The notes under the pieces were generated by a model. The model made no database searches. It saw only the letters and a program-made list of their open reading frames with translations, and was not told where the DNA came from. The position numbers and the translations under genes are program-made. Below, in pieces: positions 16,354-24,337 of a DNA stretch of 64,000 bases. Origin of the DNA: Bacillota bacterium. GTDB lineage: Bacteria > Bacillota > Clostridia > Christensenellales > Aristaeellaceae. Numbering within the stretch: position 1 is the first letter of the stretch; every line of letters starts with the position of its first letter. The stretch is from assembly GCA_023416655.1 (NCBI GenBank), contig JAEZHK010000128.1, positions 1 to 64,000 of the forward strand, given 5' to 3'.

Positions 16354-16634
16354 TCGTCTCCGTCACAGAATTGAAGGCACACTTGCGCATACAACACGAC
16401 GAGGAGGACGTTCTGCTCACGTCCCTCCTCGCCCAGTCGCAGGCCATCGCGGAGGAGTTCTGCCGTGTATCTTTTGATGCAAACGCGCCGCAGACGGCGC
16501 GGTTGGCGGTACTCCTCATGGCGTCCTACTTGTACGAATGCCGTGACCTTTCAGAGAAGAATGGCTTCAACATCATGAACGCAGCGTTCCGCGCACTATT
16601 GTACCCGCACCGCGCGCCCGAACAGCTTTTTTAA
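16350..16634 (+). CDS. Head-tail connector, gp6-like
   Basis: The 94-residue helical protein MIVSVTELKAHLRIQHDEEDVLLTSLLAQSQAIAEEFC has the usual opening of gp6-like adaptor proteins, which bind below the portal ring. RLAVLLMASYLYECRD gives the last helix. The size and position immediately after the capsid genes fit. Confidence 0.85.
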   Translation: MIVSVTELKAHLRIQHDEEDVLLTSLLAQSQAIAEEFCRVSFDANAPQTARLAVLLMASYLYECRDLSEKNGFNIMNAAFRALLYPHRAPEQLF

Positions 16635-16648
16635 AGAAGGAGGATCCC

Positions 16649-17002
16649 ATGCACGCCAGCATCCCGCATCCCGGCCAGCTCTGGCACTTGGTCGATATTT
16701 GCCGGATGGTGAATGCCGTTAACGAGAACGGCTATCCCGTAGAAACGGACGAGGCCGTCTGCCGGGTATGGGCCGCCGTGGAGGACGATTCCTCACGCCG
16801 CGCGACGATCGGGTTCATCGGCCAGGCGGAAACCGTCGAGCGCGGGCTAATCTTCATCATCCGCTGGCGCGGGGACATCCTGCCCGGCATGTGGGTGCGC
16901 TTCCGGGACGAGAAATTCAGAATCACGAAACTGGGCGAGTACGACTTCAAGCGCCGGTACCTCAAGCTGACCACGTCATCTATTAAGGCGGTGAGCGGAT
17001 GA
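16649..17002 (+). CDS. Head closure (stopper) protein, SPP1 gp16-like
   Basis: The 117-residue beta-rich protein has VWAAVEDDSSRRATIGFIGQAETVERGLIFIIRWRGDI followed by GMWVRFRDEKFRITKLGEYDFKRRYLKLT, which fits head closure proteins that seal the connector after packaging. The ribosome site AAGGAGGAT is strong. It overlaps the following gene by 4 bp. Confidence 0.8.
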   Translation: MHASIPHPGQLWHLVDICRMVNAVNENGYPVETDEAVCRVWAAVEDDSSRRATIGFIGQAETVERGLIFIIRWRGDILPGMWVRFRDEKFRITKLGEYDFKRRYLKLTTSSIKAVSG

Positions 17003-17334
17003 AACGTATTCAGGAAGCGCTCGCCCCCGCGGGAATACCCGCCTTCGCGCACGTCTGGCGCGCGAGCACCACATACCCAGCACCGCCCGCCCAGTACCTC
17101 ACCTATACCACCATGACTACGGAAGCCGGGCATTTGGATGACGTACCGACCACATACCGGCACTACGTCTACCTGACCCTCTGGAGCACCGGCGACGTGA
17201 CGGGCGCTATCCCTGTCGTTCGGAACGCCATGCGTGCTGCGGGGTTTGGCATGGATGAGGAGCGCACCGACTACGAGGAGGACACGAAGACGTTCCTCGT
17301 CATCTGGACGTGGGTGGGCACAGAGGAGGCGTGA
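16999..17334 (+). CDS. Tail terminator/completion-like protein
   Basis: The 111-residue protein contains YLTYTTMTTEAGHLDDVPTTYRHYVYLTLWSTGDV and ends with TDYEEDTKTFLVIWTWVGTEEA. It resembles DUF3168-type tail terminator proteins in size and strand pattern. It lies before the HK97-gp10-like gene and not after it, the reverse of the commonest order, so the exact role is less sure. Confidence 0.65.
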   Translation: MKRIQEALAPAGIPAFAHVWRASTTYPAPPAQYLTYTTMTTEAGHLDDVPTTYRHYVYLTLWSTGDVTGAIPVVRNAMRAAGFGMDEERTDYEEDTKTFLVIWTWVGTEEA

Positions 17335-17337
17335 TCC

Positions 17338-17757
17338 GTGGGCATGAAACTGAGCGGCGCGGATGACTTGAAAAACGATCTCGCTTCCATGGCGGGCGCG
17401 CTTGGGGAGGACGGTACCACAACCACCAGCATTCTGAAGGATGCTGCGCAGCCGATACTGGATCAGATGATCCAGAACGCCAGTACTGATCCCCGCCCGC
17501 GATCCGGCCTGCTCAGAGACTCCTTAAAGATCAGAGCAGGTTCCCGCAAGCGAAGCGCCGCCCGCGTGACGGTGGGCGTGCATTCAGGCGAAGCGGGCGC
17601 CAGGTACGCCAACCCGGTTGAACACGGGCACGGCGGGCCGCATCCCGCGCCACCGCATCCGTTTGTCCGCCCGGCCTTCGACGCCAAGGCGGACGAAGCC
17701 TATGAAGAATTGAAGAATCTCCAGAACGCCGCCCTCGATAAACGAGGACTTTTGTGA
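17338..17757 (+). CDS. HK97 gp10-like tail completion protein
   Basis: The 139-residue protein has the gp10 pattern: an N-terminal helix with KLSGADDLKNDLASMAG, then PRSGLLRDSLKIRAG, RYANPVEHGHGG and HPFVRPAFDAKADEAYEELK. Proteins of this group join head and tail in long-tailed phages. The start GTG 17338 is preceded by GAGGAGG; an ATG two codons downstream is also possible. Confidence 0.85.
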   Translation: MGMKLSGADDLKNDLASMAGALGEDGTTTTSILKDAAQPILDQMIQNASTDPRPRSGLLRDSLKIRAGSRKRSAARVTVGVHSGEAGARYANPVEHGHGGPHPAPPHPFVRPAFDAKADEAYEELKNLQNAALDKRGLL

Positions 17758-17785
17758 ACCATTTTATAGAACGGAGGAATCATTC

Positions 17786-18397
17786 ATGCCTGAACCGACC
17801 GCATCCCCCGCGGTTTCCAGCACCGTTGGCCTGAAAAACGTGGTGCTCGCGCCGCTGACCACCGATACCGAAGCAACACTCGCCTACGGGACGCTGCAGC
17901 TGCTCGCTGGCGCCATTGACGCGCAGATCGCGCCGGAGAACGCTGATCCTGAGGTGCAGTACTACGATGACGTCGAGGGGGACGTCGTGTATCCCGACCC
18001 TGACGTCAAGCTGACCATGGAGATGGCAGACATCCCGCTGGCGCTCCAGGAGATGATCCTGGGCAACACCATTGACGACAACGGCGTGCTCCTCCGCGCC
18101 GCGGGTGATTCGCCGCCCTACTTCGCGCTCGGCTTCAAGAGCGAGAAAGCGGACGGCACCTACCGCTTTGTCTGGCTGTTCAAGGGCCGCGCGAAGCCCG
18201 CAACCGAGCAGTACCACACGAAGGAGGGAAAGACGCTGACCCGGCAGACCGGCAAGCTCGAGTGGTCCTTCCTCAAGCGCACCAATGACGGGCGTTATCA
18301 GGCCATCGCCGACGAGGGCCAGAACGGGTTCATCCCGGAGAAAGCCGCTGCGTTCCTGACCAGCGTGTACACGCCGGTTATCGCTTCCGGCACTTGA
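17786..18397 (+). CDS. Major tail tube protein
   Basis: The 203-residue protein would form the tail tube. It begins with a flexible PEPTASPAVSSTVGLKNV segment and has YYDDVEGDVVYPDPDVKLTMEMADIPLALQEMILG and PPYFALGFKSEKADGTYRFVWLFKG, typical of phi13-type major tail proteins. Position immediately before the tail chaperone and tape measure supports the call. The ribosome site ACGGAGGA is good. Confidence 0.88.
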   Translation: MPEPTASPAVSSTVGLKNVVLAPLTTDTEATLAYGTLQLLAGAIDAQIAPENADPEVQYYDDVEGDVVYPDPDVKLTMEMADIPLALQEMILGNTIDDNGVLLRAAGDSPPYFALGFKSEKADGTYRFVWLFKGRAKPATEQYHTKEGKTLTRQTGKLEWSFLKRTNDGRYQAIADEGQNGFIPEKAAAFLTSVYTPVIASGT

Positions 18398-18421
18398 TTT
18401 CAATAGAAGGGAGCACCGATC

Positions 18422-18781
18422 ATGATCACCTGTACCCTGGGTGAAAAGAAGTTTTCCATTGATTTCGTGTCCGGCCGCGCGCTGCGGGAGATGGGTCCAG
18501 CTGCGAAAATGCACGCGCACATCACCGGGCTCGCCAAGAGCGCGCTGGAGGGAAACGCCGTCCCCGACGAAACCAGCGTTGAGGACGCTATGGACGTGCT
18601 TGTCCGCTGGTTCTGTATCCTCTTTGGGAATCAGTTTTCCCCCGACGATGTCTTCGACCACTATCCGGTGGACCGCCTGATCCATGACGTTACCTTCGCC
18701 ATGATGGCGGTTCAGGCGCAGGCCACTTCCGTGCTCTCCGAATTCCCTATTCCAGCAGCGCAGGAGACGAAGGCGTCCTGA
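18422..18781 (+). CDS. Tail assembly chaperone (G part)
   Basis: The 119-residue protein MITCTLGEKKFSIDFVSGRALREMGPAAKM matches the short chaperone encoded between tube and tape measure in Siphoviridae. DVLVRWFCILFGNQFSPDDVFDHYPVDRLI is the helical core. It keeps the tape measure protein soluble during tail polymerisation. The next frame carries a continuation (T part), as in the lambda G/GT arrangement. Confidence 0.85.
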   Translation: MITCTLGEKKFSIDFVSGRALREMGPAAKMHAHITGLAKSALEGNAVPDETSVEDAMDVLVRWFCILFGNQFSPDDVFDHYPVDRLIHDVTFAMMAVQAQATSVLSEFPIPAAQETKAS

Positions 18782-18969
18782 CGCTGCACGATTACATCCT
18801 GGCGACCTACAACGAGCTTCTGAAAGCCGGGTGGACCATGTCCGATGTTGACGGCATGGACATGCCCGGCTTTCTCTCTGTCCGCGCATGGGACGCAAAC
18901 CGCGAAGAGCGCGCGAAAGTCCCCAAGCGCCGGTTCATCGACGAAGCGTGGCCGCAACGGCCGCGCTGA
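18778..18969 (+). CDS. Tail chaperone T extension, likely made by -1 frameshifting
   Basis: Immediately at the G stop, the -1 frame is open and encodes LTLHDYILATYNELLKAGWTMSDVDGMDMPGFLSVRAWDA and further, ending at TGA 18967. There is no good start codon or ribosome site, but the protein sequence is that of the T domain of phage tail chaperones. The -1 relation to the G frame is the correct one for lambda-type GT fusion. I see no canonical slippery heptamer; the slip could occur anywhere in the overlap upstream of 18778. Confidence 0.65.
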   Translation: MTLHDYILATYNELLKAGWTMSDVDGMDMPGFLSVRAWDANREERAKVPKRRFIDEAWPQRPR

Positions 18970-18996
18970 TTTTTTTACTGATTCCCGCATGAAAGG

Positions 18997-21900
18997 ATGG
19001 CGACACTCTTGGCCGAAACCCTGCGCGACCTCGTCGTGTCGCTGTCCCTGGATTCGGACAACTTCTCCCGGAACCTTGGCAGCATCAATAAGCAGATTCA
19101 GGAGGCGGAGAGCCGGTTCAAGGCGGCGGGCGCCGGCGTGTCCGGGTTTGAGAAGTCCGCTACCGGGCTGGGCGCGAACCTCAACATGCTTCGGGACAAG
19201 CTGGTCCTCCAGCAAAAAGCGGTGGAACAGTACCGGCGCGCACTGGATGCCGCCAATGTGAAGCTAACGGCTGCCGTCCAGATAAACGACCAGCTAAAAA
19301 CCTCGCTAGATGGCGCCAAGTCCAGATATTCCGACCTTAAGAGCCGAATCGACCAGACTCGCGCAGCGTACCAAGCCAGCGTCAAGGCGACTGGCGACAA
19401 CAGCGAGGAATCCAACCGGCTGGGGCTGGAACTGCTGGACCTTGAGGAACAGTACAAGGCGACCGGTGCGGAGATTCAGAAGCTGGAAGGCCAGCTGGGC
19501 GTCAACCGGAAGTCCATGCAGAACGCCGCCGATGCGGTGACGAAGGCGGAGACCAACCTCAATGGCGCCAGGGCCGCTATGAAGGAAACCGCGGCGGAAA
19601 TTCAGAGCTGCACCAATAAACTCGAAAAAGCGCGCTCCAAGTGGCTCTCCACGGGCGCTGCCATGGAGTCTTTCGGCAAGAAGGCTATCACCGCCGGACA
19701 GGCGCTGGAGCGCGCCGGGCAGAAGCTGACCACCTTCGCCTCCGTTCCGCTCGCCGGGTTGGGCGTCGCCGCCGCCAAAGCGTCCATTGATTTCGAGGAA
19801 GCGTTCGCCGGCGTACGAAAGACCGTAGACGCCACCGAAGGCGAGTATAAGCGACTCGCCTCTGACGTGAAGACCATGTCCACGCAGGTGACGGCAGACA
19901 CCTCCGCCATCGCCGCCGTCATGGCGAATGCGGGACAGCTGGGCATTAAAAACGCCGCGTTGACGTCGTTCACCCGCGCCATGATCGACCTGGGCAACGC
20001 GACGAATCTGGCGTCCGAAGAGGCCGCGACAGCGCTGGCGCAGTTCGCCAACGTGACCGGCATGGCCCAGGACAACTTCGGGCGCCTGGGCTCGGTCATC
20101 GTCGAACTTGGCAACAACATGGCCACTACCGAGCGGGACATCGTCAACATGGCGACCCGGCTCGCCTCCGCGGGCACACAGGTCGGGCTGAACGAGTCGC
20201 AGATCCTGGGCTTCTCCGCCGCACTGGCGTCGGTGGGCATCGAAGCCGAAGCTGGCGGCACCGCGTTCAGCAAGATCATGGTGCAGATGCAGCTCGCCGC
20301 GGAGACCGGGAAGAACGGCCTCTCCGATTTCGCCAAGGTCTCCGGCATGACGTCCTCGGAATTCCAGGCGGCGTGGAAGGCCGATGCTGCGTCCGCCATT
20401 CAGGCCTTCATCGTGGGCCTTTCGAAGTTGGACGAGTCCGGGATCAGCGCCATCGCGACGCTGCAGGACATGGGCATCACTGAGGTTCGTCTCCGGGATA
20501 CCCTGCTGCGCGCGACCAACGCCAACGAACTTTTCGGGAAGGCCCTGGGCATGGCGAACGACGAGTGGAAGCGCAATACCGCGCTGACGAAGGAAGCATC
20601 TACTCGGTACGCTACGACCCAGAGCCGGATCACGATCCTCGGCAACAAGGTGAAGCTGTTCGGGCAGACGATCGGCGACGATCTCTCCCCCACGATCGGG
20701 AAGATGATCTCTGGCGCGGATGACCTGCTGGGCAGCCTCATGGAACTGGACGAGGGCCAGCGCCAGGCGCTGATCACCGCAGCTGCGTGGGTTGCGGGGA
20801 TCGGGCCGGGGATTCTGGTGCTGGGGAAGCTGAACACCGCTGTCGGCACCATTTCCACCGGGTTCGGAAAGCTGATCACCACCGCGGTCGACGCGGGCGG
20901 CGGGATGAAGGGCGTACTGGCCGTATGTGGGAGCCTGCTGGGACCGGTCGGCATCGCGGCGGTCGCCGCGGCGGCACTGTACGGAGCATACCGCTGGATC
21001 GATTACGCCTCCGGCGCCAGAGAAGCGCGGGAAGCTCTTCAGGGCATGGCGGAAACCGCCAAAGCGTGGTCGGAGCAGCAGGCTACCACCGTGTTCGATA
21101 CCGGGAATGATGCATTAGGCAGGTTTGGCCTGACCCCGGACAGCTTTGGCGGGATTGAAGAATCGAAGGACTGGCTGACCCGGCTCAATGCTACCTGGAC
21201 CGACGGCAAGCAGGAGACCTCTGAAATCGTCAAGTCCTATGTGGATGAGTTCAAGGCGGACAGTGATCAGCTTCGGCAGGCGGTGGAGGAGCGCCAGAAG
21301 ATTCTCTCCGGGCTGGGCGTCAAGGATACGCGCTCGGACGAGGTGCTCAAGCAGCTCGATGCCTACGACAAGGAAGTCCAGGCTCTCCTGAAGAAGCGCC
21401 GAAATGGGAAACTCAGCGATAAGGATCAGGCGCGGCTTGAGGAGATCGTCACCCAGCGAGTGCAGATCAAGCTGGAATACGCGCTGGGGGAATCCGGCGG
21501 GTATGAAAAGATCCTCCAGGGTGTTGAAGCAGAAAAGGCGCGGCTTCAGGCGGAAGGCGGATCGGCGTCCATTGACCTGTACGCCGATGCCATGAAGGCC
21601 GCCTCCCAGGGCAGCGCCGAGTACAATGCTGCGCTGGAGGAGACCTATGCCTCCGAGTACAAGGTCATCGCCGCCATGCAGAACGGCGCGGACAAGCAGG
21701 CGGCACTCGACGCGCTGAATGAGCAGCATAACCAAGCGAAGCTGGAAGGCGCCCGGAAGTACGCCGAAGCGCTGTCCCAGCTTATTGGCCCTATGCTTGA
21801 GAGCAACGAGCTCGGCGGAGCGGACGAAAAGCTGCAGAAACTGGTCGGCCTATTGTCCGAGTTCCAGATTGCTTCCTCCCAGGGCGGAAACACCTCCGGC

Positions 21901-23613
21901 ATTCTCACCCAACTGGACGAACTGACCAAGGGCATGAATGAGGGGGAACTGGCCTCCTACCTGGCGCTTCTGACTCAGATTCAGGACGCGGTGCAGCAGG
22001 GCGGCCTTACTCCGGAGGAGACGCAGAAACTGTTCCCCGACCTCAACATCACGGATGTGCTGGGCGGGTACACCTCCATCGCCGACTTCCTGAAAGCCAA
22101 CGCTGGGTCCTTTGAGGGCCTGTACGCCATGTTCAATGAAGCGCTGCCAGATGAGGTCAAGCGCGTGCTGGTGGACCTGGATCTGACCAGCGCATCTGCA
22201 GCGTGGGAGCAGTTCAAGACCGATACGTCGTCGCTGACCACGACGCTCTCCGCCACCGTCACCGGCACCGTGCAGCTGACGCCCATCGACGCTCAGGCTG
22301 CGGCGGACTTCCGCACGGCAAACCCCGTGTCCCTCAACGGCCAGGTTATGAAGGTCGGCATGGTCGAAGGCGTAGAGCAGGCGTTCAAAGACAAGTTCAA
22401 CGCGGGGCTATTGGCACTCTACGATGAGCACGGCGTCCTGATCCCGGTCACGCCGGATGCGGTGGCGCAGATCAAAGCCACCGACCTGGTGCTGGGTACC
22501 GATGAAAACGGTGTGCTGCACGTACAGGTGCTGCCGAAGATCGGCTCCCCGGAAGGCGTTCAGAACGCGGAAGCGGGCCTGAACTCCGTTCCCCAGAACT
22601 TCCTGCCCGACTGGATGAAATCCAGCACCTCCGACAAAGTCAACTCCATCACCAGCCTTGTGCAGGGTGTGGAGGATCTGGCCGCGGCGGGCGAGGAATT
22701 CAGCGCCCAGCAGGGCAAGTCGGTGGTACTGGAGCAGCTTCATAGCCTGAACCCCGCAGAGCTTCAGAACATCGCCACCTATATCACCCAGGCAATGGCC
22801 GCGCTCAGCAGCGGCACACTGGACGCCGATACGGAAACGAAAATCCGGGAGCAGCTGAACGCGCTGCTCACCGTCGTACGGACCGCGGATGATTACCTGG
22901 GCGTCGGCAACGACATCTCCGCTGGTATCGCGAGCGGCCTTACCGCCTATGGCTGGACCGGAGACGCGACTACCGTCGCCACTTCCATTGAAACCGCGCT
23001 GCGTGCAGCGGCGCAGACGCACTCTCCTTCGGCCATGACGCGTCCGATTGGCATCGACCTAGCGGCTGGTGTCGCCGCTGGCATGATGGCTTATGGGTTC
23101 GGCTCCGCTGCTGGTGTTACGACGGCGAAAGCCATTTCCGCACTGAAAACCAATCTTTCTTCCAGCACCACAAGACCCATCGGCCTGTCTGCCATGAGTG
23201 GCCTCGCCCTTGGCATCCTCAGTGGACGAAATCTGGTGGCGAACGCCATGAAGATCGTGGCGGAAGCCGCCGTGCGCGCGGCGAAGGAAAAGCTGAAGAT
23301 CCAATCCCCGTCCCGCGTTTTCCGGGACGAGGTCGGCCGGATGATGGTCCGGGGCATCGGTGAGGGCACCATCCTCGAGAGCAAAGCCCAGGCGAAGATT
23401 ATCCAAAGTGCAGCACGGTACCTAACCGGCGCGGCGCAGGCGGGCACATCTGCGAGCAACAGCTATGATAATCGCCGCACCTATCACCAGGACCAGAGCG
23501 TGTCCGTACAGGTAGACAAGCTCTACGTCCGTGACGAAAAGGACGTGCGTAGCCTCGCCATTGAGCTGGCGCAGTTCAACAAGACCCAGTACGCGGGTAT
23601 GGGCGTCCGCTAA
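18997..23613 (+). CDS. Tail tape measure protein
   Basis: The 1538-residue protein sets tail length. The first 220 residues are a long coiled coil (INKQIQEAESRFKAAGAGVSGFEKSATGL). A TP901/phage tape-measure core follows around residues 255-560, with LAGLGVAAAKASIDFEEAFAGVRKTVDATEGEY, MANAGQLGIKNAALTSF and VGIEAEAGGTAFSKIM. Hydrophobic segments near 590-660 could enter the host membrane on injection. The C-terminal part ends in helices with KIQSPSRVFRDEVGRMMVRGIGEG, a common closing motif. ATG 18997 is used; TTG 19009 with AAAGGATGG upstream may be the real start. Confidence 0.95.
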   Translation: MATLLAETLRDLVVSLSLDSDNFSRNLGSINKQIQEAESRFKAAGAGVSGFEKSATGLGANLNMLRDKLVLQQKAVEQYRRALDAANVKLTAAVQINDQLKTSLDGAKSRYSDLKSRIDQTRAAYQASVKATGDNSEESNRLGLELLDLEEQYKATGAEIQKLEGQLGVNRKSMQNAADAVTKAETNLNGARAAMKETAAEIQSCTNKLEKARSKWLSTGAAMESFGKKAITAGQALERAGQKLTTFASVPLAGLGVAAAKASIDFEEAFAGVRKTVDATEGEYKRLASDVKTMSTQVTADTSAIAAVMANAGQLGIKNAALTSFTRAMIDLGNATNLASEEAATALAQFANVTGMAQDNFGRLGSVIVELGNNMATTERDIVNMATRLASAGTQVGLNESQILGFSAALASVGIEAEAGGTAFSKIMVQMQLAAETGKNGLSDFAKVSGMTSSEFQAAWKADAASAIQAFIVGLSKLDESGISAIATLQDMGITEVRLRDTLLRATNANELFGKALGMANDEWKRNTALTKEASTRYATTQSRITILGNKVKLFGQTIGDDLSPTIGKMISGADDLLGSLMELDEGQRQALITAAAWVAGIGPGILVLGKLNTAVGTISTGFGKLITTAVDAGGGMKGVLAVCGSLLGPVGIAAVAAAALYGAYRWIDYASGAREAREALQGMAETAKAWSEQQATTVFDTGNDALGRFGLTPDSFGGIEESKDWLTRLNATWTDGKQETSEIVKSYVDEFKADSDQLRQAVEERQKILSGLGVKDTRSDEVLKQLDAYDKEVQALLKKRRNGKLSDKDQARLEEIVTQRVQIKLEYALGESGGYEKILQGVEAEKARLQAEGGSASIDLYADAMKAASQGSAEYNAALEETYASEYKVIAAMQNGADKQAALDALNEQHNQAKLEGARKYAEALSQLIGPMLESNELGGADEKLQKLVGLLSEFQIASSQGGNTSGILTQLDELTKGMNEGELASYLALLTQIQDAVQQGGLTPEETQKLFPDLNITDVLGGYTSIADFLKANAGSFEGLYAMFNEALPDEVKRVLVDLDLTSASAAWEQFKTDTSSLTTTLSATVTGTVQLTPIDAQAAADFRTANPVSLNGQVMKVGMVEGVEQAFKDKFNAGLLALYDEHGVLIPVTPDAVAQIKATDLVLGTDENGVLHVQVLPKIGSPEGVQNAEAGLNSVPQNFLPDWMKSSTSDKVNSITSLVQGVEDLAAAGEEFSAQQGKSVVLEQLHSLNPAELQNIATYITQAMAALSSGTLDADTETKIREQLNALLTVVRTADDYLGVGNDISAGIASGLTAYGWTGDATTVATSIETALRAAAQTHSPSAMTRPIGIDLAAGVAAGMMAYGFGSAAGVTTAKAISALKTNLSSSTTRPIGLSAMSGLALGILSGRNLVANAMKIVAEAAVRAAKEKLKIQSPSRVFRDEVGRMMVRGIGEGTILESKAQAKIIQSAARYLTGAAQAGTSASNSYDNRRTYHQDQSVSVQVDKLYVRDEKDVRSLAIELAQFNKTQYAGMGVR

Positions 23614-23637
23614 AGAAGCATTGCGAGGTGATGAGGA

Positions 23638-24336
23638 ATGGCCGACTGGTTTGCCTGGAACGGCGTGAAGTGTACGAACTACGGTGTTTATGTGCTGAAC
23701 CATCCGGCCATCTCCCGGCCCAAGGAGCGGGTTACCACGCAGGCGGTGCCGGGGCGAAGTGGAACACTGACGATCACCGAAGGCGACTGCGTGTACGAAG
23801 AATTTATCGCCGCCTGCGAGTGCATCGTGCCGAACCCGGCGTCGATCCCCGCGTTCTCCGCGTGGCTGCACGGTCCCGGAGTCGTGATGTTCGGAAACCG
23901 ACCCACCGGCTATTACCACGCCCGTGCGTCCAACCAGATCGACTTCGAGAAGGTGGTGCGCGGGCGGCTCCACCGCAAGTTCACCGTCAACTTCCGCTGT
24001 CAGCCCTTTCTTTATCTTCTGAATATGCCCGATATCGTATTGACCACGCCCGGTCCAGTCATAAACCGGGGAACTGTGTTCGCGGAACCCGTCATCACGA
24101 TCGAGGGCACCGGCGACATAGACCTGATGGTCGGTGAGGTGACGCTGGGCATCGCCGGGCTTGCGTCTGCGATCACCATCGATGTGCCGCAACGGCTGGC
24201 CTATCGGGAAGGAACCAACCTCACCGGTTCCCTGACCGGGGACGAGTGGCCGACGCTGCCCGTGGGGTCAACAGCCGTTTCCTGGACGGGGAACGTATCC
24301 CGGATATCAATCACCCCAAACTGGAGGGCGCTCTGA
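23638..24336 (+). CDS. Distal tail protein (Dit)
   Basis: The 232-residue protein MADWFAWNGVKCTNYGVYVLNHPAISRPKERVTTQAVPG has the Dit opening (F.WNG....YGI.V.......P......V.G). HARASNQIDFEKVVRGRLHRKFTVNFRCQPFLYL and a C-terminal galectin-like half with PVITIEGTGDIDLMVGE follow. Dit joins tube and tip in Gram-positive siphophages. The GAGGTGATGAGG ribosome site precedes ATG 23638. Confidence 0.88.
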   Translation: MADWFAWNGVKCTNYGVYVLNHPAISRPKERVTTQAVPGRSGTLTITEGDCVYEEFIAACECIVPNPASIPAFSAWLHGPGVVMFGNRPTGYYHARASNQIDFEKVVRGRLHRKFTVNFRCQPFLYLLNMPDIVLTTPGPVINRGTVFAEPVITIEGTGDIDLMVGEVTLGIAGLASAITIDVPQRLAYREGTNLTGSLTGDEWPTLPVGSTAVSWTGNVSRISITPNWRAL

Positions 24337-24337
24337 T

